Origin: Flavobacteriaceae bacterium
GTDB taxonomy: Bacteria; Bacteroidota; Bacteroidia; Flavobacteriales; Flavobacteriaceae
Direction of reading: 5' to 3'
Length of the DNA stretch: 64,000 bases
NCBI GenBank assembly: GCA_031277535.1
Contig: JAITMD010000019.1
Coordinates: 124,001 to 188,000, forward strand
Position 1 is the first letter of the stretch, and each line of letters opens with the position of its first letter. The notes beneath the pieces are model-generated. The model saw only the letters and a program-made list of their open reading frames with translations, searched no databases and was not told the origin of the DNA. Position numbers and translations under genes: made by a program. Positions 53,648-62,226 of this stretch are shown here, in pieces.

Positions 53648-53809
53648 ATGGCAAAGGTTAGTAGAAGTATTGAATTGACTAACATGGAATTGTTAGAGTT
53701 GTTATGTAAAGAGTATCATATTAAGAAAGAAGGAAGTGTGATGGCTTTATTAATTGATAAAGGAAAGTTTAAAGGGGTAAAGATTGATTATGGCGAAGAG
53801 AATAGATAG
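53648..53809 (+). CDS. Small hypothetical protein, 53 residues
   Basis: A short frame encodes a helical, charged protein (NMELLELLCKEYHIKKEGSV). It overlaps the start of the HNH gene by 20 bases in another frame. Position and direction fit the phage operon, but its size leaves doubt. Confidence 0.45.
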   Translation: MAKVSRSIELTNMELLELLCKEYHIKKEGSVMALLIDKGKFKGVKIDYGEENR

Positions 53810-54101
53810 TGTTAAGAGACCTTGGGTACAAGAACGTAAAGCATTTGAAAGGAATGTGAGTAGTAATGCAAAGTTCTACAATTCGAGAACGTGGAGAAAG
53901 TTTCGTACTGTGTTCTTAGAAAAGAATCCTTTGTGTGTAGAATGCGAGATAGAAGGTATTGTGACAGTAGCAAATGTGGTTGACCACATCATCCCTATTA
54001 ATGCTGGAGGTGCTGAGTTAGATGAGAGCAATATGCAATCGTTGTGTAGTTCTCATCATAATAAAAAATCTGCACGTGAAAGCAAGGGGTATGGGGGTTA
54101 A
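53790..54101 (+). CDS. HNH endonuclease
   Basis: The 103-residue protein has the HNH core: CVECEIEGIVTVANVVDHIIPINAGGAELDESNMQSLCSSHHNKK, with the zinc CxxC pairs, the DH catalytic dipeptide and the second His-Asn site. HNH proteins directly before the terminase genes are usual in HK97-type phages and help packaging DNA cleavage. I chose the start MAKRIDSV at 53790 over an ATG six bases earlier. Confidence 0.9.
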   Translation: MAKRIDSVKRPWVQERKAFERNVSSNAKFYNSRTWRKFRTVFLEKNPLCVECEIEGIVTVANVVDHIIPINAGGAELDESNMQSLCSSHHNKKSARESKGYGG

Positions 54102-54208
54102 AAAGTTTTTGTTTCCTACTGCTGTACATCGCATGATAGTTGGAATTTTACTCGGAGTGTATTTTAGGTAGGGGGGTGTAAATGTTTAAGGATTAAAAAA
54201 ATAGGATT

Positions 54209-54709
54209 ATGAGTGTGGATAACAAAGTTGTTAATATGGCGGGTGAAGTTCTAAGTTGGGATGATGCTACAACCGCAGGTAAGAATAAAAATTTATATGA
54301 TGTCTTGGATAAGTTGCCTGCTCCATTGGCGAAATTTAATTTATCTAAGGATCAGAAGTATTGGTATAAGTATTTTGGGGAGCAGTTGGTAAGTTCTAAG
54401 CGATTGACAAAACCTGATTTAGTGCACTTGCACCGTCTTGCGACAACAGTTGATTATTACATTCAGGCAGAAGCTGAGATTAATAGTCGAGGTCTTCAAG
54501 GTGGATTAATTCAAACGTTTAAAGGTGGTGCGACTAATGTCAGTGGATATGTAACTATACGAGAAAAGATGATTAAAGATTTAGATGATTTATCTAAACA
54601 TTTTGGGTTCTCATTTAAAGATAGAAGTAAGTTAACAGAAGTAAAAACTTCTGATCCAGGACAAGGCGATTTGTTCGCTGGGTTCCTAAATCAGAAGTAC
54701 GGAGGATAA
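54209..54709 (+). CDS. Terminase small subunit, P27-like
   Basis: The 166-residue protein matches the P27-type small terminase: LYDVLDKLPAPLAKFNLSKDQKYWYKYFGEQLV, then TKPDLVHLHRLATTVDYYIQAEAEI and a TIREKMIKDLDDLSKHFGFS ending. It recognises phage DNA for packaging and partners the large subunit 0.6 kb downstream. Two unrelated small genes lie between the two terminase genes. Confidence 0.85.
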   Translation: MSVDNKVVNMAGEVLSWDDATTAGKNKNLYDVLDKLPAPLAKFNLSKDQKYWYKYFGEQLVSSKRLTKPDLVHLHRLATTVDYYIQAEAEINSRGLQGGLIQTFKGGATNVSGYVTIREKMIKDLDDLSKHFGFSFKDRSKLTEVKTSDPGQGDLFAGFLNQKYGG

Positions 54710-54721
54710 TTTTAAAAATCA

Positions 54722-54895
54722 ATGAATATGATTAAAAGTATTATAAAAGATTTTGCATCTAAACACAATGTAAGTTATGCAGAAGCGGAAGAAATATTTT
54801 ACAGTGTACTAAAATTAGTTTCAGTTGTAATAATAGGTATAAGTGTTGTGTTTTTTTTAGGGTATTACCTCGGGACATTAAAAAATATATTATGA
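54722..54895 (+). CDS. Small membrane protein, 57 residues
   Basis: An N-terminal helix MNMIKSIIKDFASKHNVSYA is followed by one membrane segment at about 31-50 (LVSVVIIGISVVFFLGYYL). The stop overlaps the next start as ATGA, which supports translation. Its function is unknown; it lies between the terminase genes. Confidence 0.6.
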   Translation: MNMIKSIIKDFASKHNVSYAEAEEIFYSVLKLVSVVIIGISVVFFLGYYLGTLKNIL

Positions 54896-55254
54896 AATTA
54901 GAATTAAAAAATACTCAATTAAGACGTTTGAATAAAGTATTTCATAATGGAGTAATTAAAACAATTGACTGTATTAGTCCTGGTTATGTGACATTTATAG
55001 AGGATAGAAATGAGCAATCTATATTTGGAGAATGGATAGATTTAGACAATATTGATTTTATACTACTAACAGAAGAAGTATTATTTAAGCATGGTTTTAA
55101 AAAAGAGGAGTGTTTCTACTATATTCATGATGTATGGTTAGAGCATTTAGGAGGAGGAATACTAAGAGTTGATGGGCTTGATTTGGATAATCGGATAAAA
55201 TATCTACATCAAATACAAAACACTGTATATATATTAGCTAATCAAGAGTTGTAA
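54892..55254 (+). CDS. Phage protein of unknown function, 120 residues
   Basis: The protein is beta-rich (ELKNTQLRRLNKVFHNGVIK), with FKKEECFYYIHDVWLEHLGG and KYLHQIQNTVYILANQEL near the C-terminus. Bacteroidetes phage and phage-like regions carry similar proteins, but I recognise no family. It begins four bases inside the previous gene and ends 11 bases before the large terminase. Confidence 0.65.
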   Translation: MKLELKNTQLRRLNKVFHNGVIKTIDCISPGYVTFIEDRNEQSIFGEWIDLDNIDFILLTEEVLFKHGFKKEECFYYIHDVWLEHLGGGILRVDGLDLDNRIKYLHQIQNTVYILANQEL

Positions 55255-55265
55255 ATTTAACTATT

Positions 55266-57020
55266 ATGAAACTAACTAAAGAAATGCTTTCTTCTCCAGC
55301 GTTTCAATATGCTGAGGCTGTCCGAAATGGGACGATAAAAACAGGAAAGCGGATTAAGTTGGCAGTTGATAGGTTCTATAAGTTTATTGAGGAGGCAGAG
55401 GCTAAAGGTTTTTACATCGATCATGATAAAGGCATGAGAGTTATTAATTTTTTTCCAAATTTCTTAAGTCATACAACTGGTAAAATGGCAGGTCAAAGAT
55501 TTTTCTTAGCACCTTTTCAAGCGTTTACTTTATATAACATTTTTGGATGGATGGATTTGGATGGAAAGAGAAGGTTTAATACAGTATACGATAAGAGGGC
55601 AAAGAAAAATGGTAAAACTGCTGAGATGGCAGGTCTTGCATTATATTGTATGAGTTTTGATTTAGAACAAGGAGCTCAGATTTATGTTGGAGCAACAAAA
55701 GAGGACCAGGCTAAATTATGCTGGAATCAAGCAAAAGACTTTATAGAATCTCCTTCAAATCCTAATTTGAGAAATATAGGATTTAGGTGCTATTTAAAAG
55801 AAATAAAGTTTGGAAGAACAAAGAGTAAAATGATGGCATTAGGGGGAGATTCTAAAACTCAAGACGGAATTAACGCACATGTATCTATAATTGATGAGTA
55901 TCATGCTCATAAGGATGATACAGTTAAGGAGAATTTAGAGTCTAGTTCTATTAGTAGGCTTCAGCCAATAACATACCATATTACTACTGCAGGTACAAAT
56001 GTACAGAGTGTGTGTAAAAATTATGAAGATGCTGTTTTAGAAGTTTTGGAGGGTAGAAATGAGGATGATCACTTATGGATAATGATTCATGATTTAGACT
56101 CAATCGAAGATAATGAGTTGTCTGATAAAGATAAAAAAGAGGAGTATGATTGGGAAAATGAAGAGGAATGGTATAAAGCTAACCCATTATTAGGTTATGG
56201 TTTAAGTATAGATAACATTAGGAAAGAGTTTATTAAAGCTCGTAACCAACCTTCTAAGATACCAAACTTTAAAACTAAACATCTTAACATGTGGGTTGAC
56301 GCTCCTACTATTTGGATTCCAAGTGAAATTTGGAAACGTAATAAGGTTAATGAAATTCCTTTAGATAAGTTTAGAGAATATGGATGTTATGGAGGTCTTG
56401 ATTTGTCTACTAGAATTGATATGACTGCTTATGTGCTTTTATCAGAACCTGATGAAAATGGAGATAGATATCTGTTGCCGTTTATGTTTTGCCCTCAAGA
56501 AACTATTGATCGAAGAAGTAAAGATGATAAGGTTCCGTATAGGTATTGGATGGATAAAGGATATTTAACTGCAACACCAGGAGGGAGGGTTAATTACGAT
56601 TATGTAAAGGATAAAATTAGGGAAACCTTTTTTGACTTAAATGTAAAACGTATAGAGTATGACAGTTATAATATAGGTTCAATGGCGAGTGATTTTGAAG
56701 AAGAGGATATATCTATGTCTGCTTTTCCACAAGGTATTGGTATTATATCCCATCCTACAAAAGAATTTGAAAAATTAGTTTATGATGGTAAAATAAAACA
56801 CGATGGTAATCCTGTACTAGAATGGATGCTTTCAGGATGTGTTTTATATGAGGATGCAAATGAGAATATTAAGGTTCATAAGGGAAATTCACATAGGAAT
56901 GGAAAGAGAATTGATGGTATTGTGGCTTCTATTATGGCTTTAGGAGGTTCTCTGTCTGTAGAAGAGGATACAGGAGGAAAATATAGCAAGCCAATGAGTG
57001 AGGATGATATTTATATATAA
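55266..57020 (+). CDS. Terminase large subunit
   Basis: This 584-residue protein is the ATPase-nuclease that drives DNA into the head. Walker A appears as RAKKNGKTAEMAG near residue 113, Walker B as VSIIDEYHAH near 207, and a TTAGTN coupling stretch follows. The C-terminal RNase H-like nuclease has GGLDLSTRIDMTAYV near 376 and RIEYDSYN near 460. The form is the Terminase_1 (HK97-like) type. All key motifs are intact. Confidence 0.93.
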   Translation: MKLTKEMLSSPAFQYAEAVRNGTIKTGKRIKLAVDRFYKFIEEAEAKGFYIDHDKGMRVINFFPNFLSHTTGKMAGQRFFLAPFQAFTLYNIFGWMDLDGKRRFNTVYDKRAKKNGKTAEMAGLALYCMSFDLEQGAQIYVGATKEDQAKLCWNQAKDFIESPSNPNLRNIGFRCYLKEIKFGRTKSKMMALGGDSKTQDGINAHVSIIDEYHAHKDDTVKENLESSSISRLQPITYHITTAGTNVQSVCKNYEDAVLEVLEGRNEDDHLWIMIHDLDSIEDNELSDKDKKEEYDWENEEEWYKANPLLGYGLSIDNIRKEFIKARNQPSKIPNFKTKHLNMWVDAPTIWIPSEIWKRNKVNEIPLDKFREYGCYGGLDLSTRIDMTAYVLLSEPDENGDRYLLPFMFCPQETIDRRSKDDKVPYRYWMDKGYLTATPGGRVNYDYVKDKIRETFFDLNVKRIEYDSYNIGSMASDFEEEDISMSAFPQGIGIISHPTKEFEKLVYDGKIKHDGNPVLEWMLSGCVLYEDANENIKVHKGNSHRNGKRIDGIVASIMALGGSLSVEEDTGGKYSKPMSEDDIYI

Positions 57021-57025
57021 TTAAT

Positions 57026-57355
57026 ATGAAAGAAGAAGAAAAAAAGTTTAATGAATTTGTATCTAAGTTTGAATGTTTAAATGAAAAATTTAGTCAAGAA
57101 GAACAAAATCAATTTCAAGAATTTGCGTCTCAATTTAAGTGTTTACATGATTATTTTCTTTTAGGATATGGGAATGTTGCTTTTGGTGTTATTGAAAATA
57201 AAAGAGGGGGTTTTCTATATTTTAGACATAATGATAAACGAGAAGAGATAGGTAGTTGTAGCGAGTCAGTTATTTTTGATAGTAATACACTTATTGAATT
57301 TAGTAGTAAAGAAAGTGTAAAGATTTTGATTGTAGAGTTACAAAAACTTCTATAG
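57026..57355 (+). CDS. Phage protein of unknown function, 109 residues
   Basis: This protein has a charged helical N-terminus (KEEEKKFNEFVSKFECLNEK) with a near-repeat of F..F.S.F.CL, then a strand-rich second half. Residues 8-17 and 31-40 look alike (FNEFVSKFEC and FQEFASQFKC), an internal repeat. The family is not recognised. It is 5 bases after the large terminase. Confidence 0.6.
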   Translation: MKEEEKKFNEFVSKFECLNEKFSQEEQNQFQEFASQFKCLHDYFLLGYGNVAFGVIENKRGGFLYFRHNDKREEIGSCSESVIFDSNTLIEFSSKESVKILIVELQKLL

Positions 57356-57358
57356 TTC

Positions 57359-57541
57359 ATGGTAAAAAAGAAAGTAAATATATTATTGCCTGATCATGTG
57401 ATGGTAGAGGTGGTAATGAGAAAGGAAATGACTGTAAGTGCGTATCGCAAGTTATTGGATAATGACAAGGGGAAAGGATGGAGGGTGCAGGCATATCAAT
57501 TAGGAGTGTATTCTCCAGGATTAAAAGAAGAGGTTAAGTAA
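57359..57541 (+). CDS. Phage protein of unknown function, 60 residues
   Basis: The small basic protein MVKKKVNILLPDHVMVEVVM ends RVQAYQLGVYSPGLKEEVK. It is not recognised. It starts three bases after the previous gene's stop and belongs to the same transcript. Confidence 0.55.
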   Translation: MVKKKVNILLPDHVMVEVVMRKEMTVSAYRKLLDNDKGKGWRVQAYQLGVYSPGLKEEVK

Positions 57542-57556
57542 TCAAAAAAGAAAGTT

Positions 57557-57811
57557 ATGACAATATCACAACACCATTTAGCGGTTCAGGCTGAGAATGA
57601 ACGGTTAAGAAAAGAGAATGAAATAATGAAACAGATAGCGAGTACTGATGGGTTTTATGAGTACTACTTTAAACAAATAACAAAGTATCCATCCAGGATA
57701 GATGCTTTTAACTACGTGAATGAGTTGTATGAGAAGTATTTTGGGAGTAAACGGTATAAGAATTACTGTAGTTTTAAACGTACTGTAAATAGAAAATTAA
57801 GTGTGATATGA
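57557..57811 (+). CDS. Phage protein with N-terminal coiled coil, 84 residues
   Basis: The N-terminus (AVQAENERLRKENEIMKQIA) is a short coiled coil. The rest includes YPSRIDAFNYVNELYEKYFG and a basic end. It is not recognised. The stop overlaps the following ATG by four bases. Confidence 0.6.
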   Translation: MTISQHHLAVQAENERLRKENEIMKQIASTDGFYEYYFKQITKYPSRIDAFNYVNELYEKYFGSKRYKNYCSFKRTVNRKLSVI

Positions 57812-58005
57812 GAAGGTTTGTTGGGGTTGTGTTGTTGGTTGTTGTTGGATTAGGCTTGATGATGTTAACTACTTTGTTTTTGGAACTTGAATTTATACAG
57901 CAGTTTGTTGTTAGGCAGTTGTTTGTGTACTTGCTTATTCTGTTTGAGTTATTTGTTTTTGGGAAGATATTTATAGTTATATATAAAAGCAAAGGAGCTA
58001 ATTAG
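57808..58005 (+). CDS. Small two-helix membrane protein, 65 residues
   Basis: Two hydrophobic segments lie at about 4-25 (GVVLLVVVGLGLMMLTTLF) and 35-60 (LFVYLLILFELFVFGKIFIV). It is not recognised; its topology alone would suit a phage exclusion or holin-like protein, but nothing shows this. Its stop codon lies inside the 46-bp palindromic terminator. Confidence 0.6.
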   Translation: MRRFVGVVLLVVVGLGLMMLTTLFLELEFIQQFVVRQLFVYLLILFELFVFGKIFIVIYKSKGAN

Positions 58006-58024
58006 CTCCTTTGCTTTTATATAT
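57979..58024. terminator. 46-bp perfect palindrome, bidirectional terminator
   Basis: Every base from 57979 to 58001 pairs with one from 58002 to 58024 with no loop. The AAAAGCAAAGGAGCTAATTA half-site contains the tract for a terminator hairpin in both directions. It separates the rightward operon from the minus-strand PIN gene and overlaps the stop at 58003. Confidence 0.85.
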
Positions 58025-58028
58025 GAAA

Positions 58029-59024
58029 TTAAAAAGGTAATATATCTTCATCAGTTATTTCTATTTTTTCAGGTTCATATATCCATAGGTATCTTTCATA
58101 TATATCTTGATTGATAGATTCTTTATAATTATTATTCACTATCTCTCTTATTACATTTCCAATACCATAATCTTCTTTTATCCAATAAAATTGATTATTA
58201 TTAGTTACTATTTCCATTATGTCATTTAATTGAGGAATAGTAAAATTATTATAATTTTTTAATTTGGATAATCTTGCATGAGCTTGTGCAAAATTACTTG
58301 TTAATGATAGTTCTTTTATGGATGCTTCTTTTTCTGTATTATCCTTTAGATTAATAATAGAAAAATGTACTGAAAGAAATTTAGATAAAGAATTGTAGTA
58401 AATTGCTTTTGCTTTTTTTGTTTTATTCCATTCTTCTTTTAAAAAAGGATTTAGATCGGTATTTTCTAAGATTGAATTAAAATCACTGTCATCAGATATG
58501 ATGTATAAGTCTTCTTCGTCTTTTATTTCTGATAAGAGTGTACACCAATTTAAAGCATCTCCATAAGATTTTCCCTTTCCTGGAGGGTTTCCTAAATCAT
58601 ATCTATTTTTAGATTCTTGTATTAAAATGTCAGTTGTTTTATGTTTTTTAGATTTATTAAAAATATCACGGATAAGTAAATCAGCGCTTAATTTATTCTC
58701 TTTTGTATCATTAATTATTTTGGAGATTATTAATTGTCTAGTTTTTTCAAATTCTTTTACAATTGTCTTTAAATTTTCAAATTCTGTATAGTTTTTAGAT
58801 ATCTCAGGATATGTTTTAGGTGATTTATATTCTTTTAGACTATTTATTGAATTATTGATGATTTTTTCCCTGTTTCTATAAAATTCATCTTCTGTTTGTT
58901 GCGGAAGATGAATTGTTATTTTTTCATCATCAAGTAAGTATTTTAATTTTTCCAATTCAGTTATATCATCTTTACTAAAATGAAAGAAGTTTAAATAAAT
59001 ATTTGTATCTATAAATAAGTTCAT
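58029..59024 (-). CDS. PIN-domain protein, reversed cargo gene
   Basis: This 331-residue protein has an N-terminal PIN nuclease-like domain. Candidate acidic metal-binding residues are Asp6 (LFIDTNIYLNF), Glu45, Asp156 (KSYGDALNW) and Asp178/Asp181 (ISDDSDF), consistent with the DUF4935-like PIN branch. The remaining 130 residues are helical and unassigned. It is transcribed against the late operon, with its own promoter and a palindromic terminator, so it is an independent 'moron' probably expressed in lysogens. A role as toxin, RNase or defence protein is inferred from family and position, not proven. Confidence 0.8.
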   Translation of the reverse strand: MNLFIDTNIYLNFFHFSKDDITELEKLKYLLDDEKITIHLPQQTEDEFYRNREKIINNSINSLKEYKSPKTYPEISKNYTEFENLKTIVKEFEKTRQLIISKIINDTKENKLSADLLIRDIFNKSKKHKTTDILIQESKNRYDLGNPPGKGKSYGDALNWCTLLSEIKDEEDLYIISDDSDFNSILENTDLNPFLKEEWNKTKKAKAIYYNSLSKFLSVHFSIINLKDNTEKEASIKELSLTSNFAQAHARLSKLKNYNNFTIPQLNDIMEIVTNNNQFYWIKEDYGIGNVIREIVNNNYKESINQDIYERYLWIYEPEKIEITDEDILPF

Positions 59025-59037
59025 GCTATATTTTTTT

Positions 59038-59045
59038 CAAAGATA
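59038..59045 (-). promoter_or_regulatory. -7 promoter box of the PIN gene
   Basis: On the minus strand this reads TATCTTTG, 13 bases before the PIN ATG, and shares TAATTATCTTTG with the integrase promoter. Two short palindromes, GGGAACAAAGTTCCC (59056-59070) and ACCTTGTCAAGGT (59071-59083), lie just upstream. Confidence 0.5.
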
Positions 59046-59125
59046 ATTAAACTTCGGGAACAAAGTTCCCACCTTGTCAAGGTTTTAGTGAATAAGTTTG
59101 TCCTGTGATCAAATGATAAGATAGG

Positions 59126-60334
59126 ATGAGCGGATTGTTAGACAAGGTATTTCGACCATTAGAAAGTGCGAGTTCTTCGGGCTTTATGGATTTCTTTACA
59201 GGTTTTGGTGGTGGGAGTAAAACGATTGTTACTCCTTCAAGGGCTTTGACTATTCCTGCGTTTTATAATGCAGTGGATCAGTTGAGTAATGATATTGCAA
59301 AATTGCCTAAGGCAGTGCATATCAAAAAAGGGGACCATCGTCGCAAGTACGTTGAACATCCGCTTAACTATCTTATTAGCACACAACCTAACCCGATGAT
59401 GACGGCATTTGATTTTTGGAAGCTGGTGGTTGTGTTGGTGATCTTGAAAGGGAATTGCTATGTATTAGTTAATCGCAGCAAGAATGGGGTAGAGGAAAGC
59501 TTGGTTATTCAGGATAGTGATGATGTGGAGGTGTTGAAGGATAAAGTGAATAACCAGCTTTTTTATAAGATTAAAGATAAGGTGTACAACAGTTCTGATA
59601 TACTTCATTTTAAAGGTTTTTCGCTTGATGGTATTGTAGGGATTGGAGTAATTAAATGGGCGGCACATAACCTTGGGGTTAACCTTGATGCTCAGGAATA
59701 TCAAAGAGATATTTATTCGGATAGAGGATTGGGGTATGGTGTGATAGAATCTGATAAGGCTGTGACTCCTGGGAATAAAGAGATTATATCTGATGGTTTT
59801 ACTAAGAAACTTAGTGGGAAGAATAAGTTTAAGGTGCCTGTGTTGGATGAGGGGTTGAAGTATAAACCTATTACAATTACTCCTGCAGAATCTCAGTTCT
59901 TAGAAACGAATAAAAATAGTGTTGTGGAGATTGCGAGGTGGTTGAATATAGCGCCACACAAGATAAAGGATTTAAGCAATGGTACTTATTCTAATATCGA
60001 AGTGCAAAATATAGAACATGTACAGGATTCTTTAATTCCTTGGACTTATAGGATAGAACAGGAGTTGGATAGGAAGATGTTTTTACATGTGCCAGGTCAA
60101 GAAGAGAATCAATATGTGAAGTTTAATGAAAAGGTTCTGTTAAGAGGTGATTCAAGAGCAAGAGCTGAGTATTTAACTAAGATGATTTACACAGGTACAA
60201 TGACAAGAAATGAGGCAAGGGCATTGGAAGACTTGGACCCATTGGAAGGATTGGATGAACCACTTACTCCTGTTAATATGGAAATGATGTCGTATTTAAT
60301 AGATAAGAATAAAAAGGATTTGAAGGATGAGTAG
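59126..60334 (+). CDS. Phage portal protein, HK97 family
   Basis: This 402-residue protein forms the dodecameric ring through which DNA enters the head. TVTPSRALTIPAFYNAVDQLSNDIAKLP is the family start region, LVSTQPNPMMTAFDFWKLVVV follows, and AHNLGVNLDAQEYQRDIYSDRGLGYGVIESD is the typical middle. The C-terminus includes NEARALEDLDPLEGLDEPLTPVN, the usual late motif. It overlaps the protease gene by eight bases. Confidence 0.93.
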   Translation: MSGLLDKVFRPLESASSSGFMDFFTGFGGGSKTIVTPSRALTIPAFYNAVDQLSNDIAKLPKAVHIKKGDHRRKYVEHPLNYLISTQPNPMMTAFDFWKLVVVLVILKGNCYVLVNRSKNGVEESLVIQDSDDVEVLKDKVNNQLFYKIKDKVYNSSDILHFKGFSLDGIVGIGVIKWAAHNLGVNLDAQEYQRDIYSDRGLGYGVIESDKAVTPGNKEIISDGFTKKLSGKNKFKVPVLDEGLKYKPITITPAESQFLETNKNSVVEIARWLNIAPHKIKDLSNGTYSNIEVQNIEHVQDSLIPWTYRIEQELDRKMFLHVPGQEENQYVKFNEKVLLRGDSRARAEYLTKMIYTGTMTRNEARALEDLDPLEGLDEPLTPVNMEMMSYLIDKNKKDLKDE

Positions 60335-60941
60335 GATGGTAAGGAGTGCATTTGTTAGAGCATTAACAGATGAACAGGTGCAGAACAGACAAGCTGAGTT
60401 TGTGATTAGTACAGAAGCTGAGGATACGTTCAGAACTATATTTGAGATAGGTGGTTGGAACTTAGAGCGATATAATAGAAATCCTGTGGTAATCTATGTA
60501 CATGATACTATGTCGAGTGATCCAGACTTAGTGATTGGTACTTCGGTAGTAAGAGTAGAGGGAGATGAGTTGATTGGCTTAGTAACTTTTGAAGATGCGG
60601 AAAACAATCCATTAGCAGAAAAGGTATTTAGGAAAGTACAGGCAGGTATTCTTAGGATGGCAAGTATTGGAGCTGACATCCATGAAGCGAGATGGGGAGA
60701 TTTTGACAAAGGGGAGAATCCTGATGTGTTGAGATTTACGAAGATGGATCTTTTGGAATGGAGTATTGTTCCTATTGGTAGTAATCCTGATGCTTTAAAG
60801 AGAAGTGCTGATGGGTTAGAAGATATTAAACAGAGGTTTCCTAAGATAGATGTAAATCAGGTAGATACAGAGAGAGTAAAATATAACAGTGTAGCAAATA
60901 GAGCGAAGCTGATTGATTTAAAAATTAAAATGAGTAAGTAA
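60327..60941 (+). CDS. Prohead protease, HK97 family
   Basis: This 204-residue serine protease (U35-like) matures the procapsid. Catalytic residues fit the family: His in VIYVHDTM near 57 and Ser in LRMASIGAD near 113. LEWSIVPIGSNPDALKRSA at about 140-160 is the conserved C-terminal segment. It overlaps the portal gene and is followed within two bases by the capsid gene, the standard order. Confidence 0.9.
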   Translation: MSRMVRSAFVRALTDEQVQNRQAEFVISTEAEDTFRTIFEIGGWNLERYNRNPVVIYVHDTMSSDPDLVIGTSVVRVEGDELIGLVTFEDAENNPLAEKVFRKVQAGILRMASIGADIHEARWGDFDKGENPDVLRFTKMDLLEWSIVPIGSNPDALKRSADGLEDIKQRFPKIDVNQVDTERVKYNSVANRAKLIDLKIKMSK

Positions 60942-60942
60942 G

Positions 60943-62223
60943 ATGAAGAAATCGGACATTTTAAAGCAACAGCGAATGGCTAAGTTGCAAGCACAGAAAG
61001 CGATTGTAGATGTTGCTGAAACAGCTAATAGAGGTTTTACACCTGAAGAACAAACGCAAATCGATACAATGGATGTAGAGGTTGAGGCTTTGGATGCTGA
61101 AATCGAAAGAGAGTTAGCGAATGAAGCAAGACAAATCCGTTTTGCTGAAACATTAGGTACAGCAGGAGGAAGTTCAACTTCTGAAGAAAGAGAGATGGGG
61201 GAGATGTCTCAAAGATATTCCTTTTTAACAGCGGCAAGAGCAGCGAGTAGAGGGATAGCTTTGACAGGTGTAGAAAAAGAGATGAATGAAGAGGCTTTAA
61301 GAGAAGCAGGTACTTTGAGTTTAACGTTCAACAATACAGAACGTTCATTTTCTATTCCATCAACAATGGTTAGGGCTACTACTCAAACAGTAGGTCAAGA
61401 TGGAGGGCAGTTTGGAGGAACATTAGTTACGCAAGAGAATAGAATTGTTGAGGGTTTTATTCCGAAGTTATTTTTAGAAGAAGCTGGGGCTACAATGATG
61501 ACTGGATTAGTTGGAAATGTAGGGTTGCCTAAGTTCTCAGAATACGAATACAAATGGTTAGATGAGTTAGAAGAGATTGTATTAAAAGCTGAGAAAGTGG
61601 GAGGTCCTGTGATGAAGCCTAAACGTGCTGGAGCTGGTATCTCTATTTCAAATCAATTATTGTTACAAACCTCTGAAGGTGTTGAGAATATTATATACAA
61701 TAAGTTAAGAGAAGCATCAGGAAGGGCTTTGAATCAGGCTGCTTTAAATGGAGCAGGAGGTAAAGCACCATTAGGGTTGTTAAATATGCCTGGAGTTCAA
61801 TTAGCTAAGGCTGTGTCAGAAGAAGAGTTGACTCATGAAGCGATTATTGAACTATGGAAGTTAGTAGCGTCTTCAAATGCTAATGTAGGTAATGCTACTT
61901 ATATTATGAATTCTCTTTTAGCTGGTGCGGCAATGGTAGCTAAGAAGGATGCAGGAAGTGGAAGATTCTTAATGGAGAATGGAATGATGAACGGTAGTAA
62001 GACTATTGTAACGAATCTTGTAGAAACGTTAGCTGGTACACAGCCATTGATTTATGGAGATTTTTCTGAATTGTTTATTGGACAATGGGGAGGTGTGAAC
62101 TTCGTTGCTGATCCTATAACTGGAGCTGGATCTGCACAGGTTAAGTTATATTCTAATCTGTATGCAGATGTGCAGTGTGCTAATCCTGAAGCGTTTGCAG
62201 TTAATAAATTCTTAAAAGGATAA
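60943..62223 (+). CDS. Major capsid protein, HK97 fold
   Basis: This 426-residue protein is the main shell protein. The first 100 residues are charged and helical (KQQRMAKLQAQKAIVDVAE, EEVEALDAEIEREL), as expected for the delta/scaffold domain removed by the protease; a cleavage position cannot be placed exactly. The mature core includes GGTLVTQENRIVEGFIPKLF, FSEYEYKWLDELEEIVLKAE, LNQAALNGAGGKAPLGLLNM and the C-terminal QPLIYGDFSELFIGQWGG. No separate scaffold gene is seen. Confidence 0.93.
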   Translation: MKKSDILKQQRMAKLQAQKAIVDVAETANRGFTPEEQTQIDTMDVEVEALDAEIERELANEARQIRFAETLGTAGGSSTSEEREMGEMSQRYSFLTAARAASRGIALTGVEKEMNEEALREAGTLSLTFNNTERSFSIPSTMVRATTQTVGQDGGQFGGTLVTQENRIVEGFIPKLFLEEAGATMMTGLVGNVGLPKFSEYEYKWLDELEEIVLKAEKVGGPVMKPKRAGAGISISNQLLLQTSEGVENIIYNKLREASGRALNQAALNGAGGKAPLGLLNMPGVQLAKAVSEEELTHEAIIELWKLVASSNANVGNATYIMNSLLAGAAMVAKKDAGSGRFLMENGMMNGSKTIVTNLVETLAGTQPLIYGDFSELFIGQWGGVNFVADPITGAGSAQVKLYSNLYADVQCANPEAFAVNKFLKG

Positions 62224-62226
62224 TCG

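Noticed and set aside
54091..54171. A 26-codon frame after the HNH gene
   Set aside because: It overlaps the HNH end in another frame, has no start context or coupling, and its translation is unremarkable.
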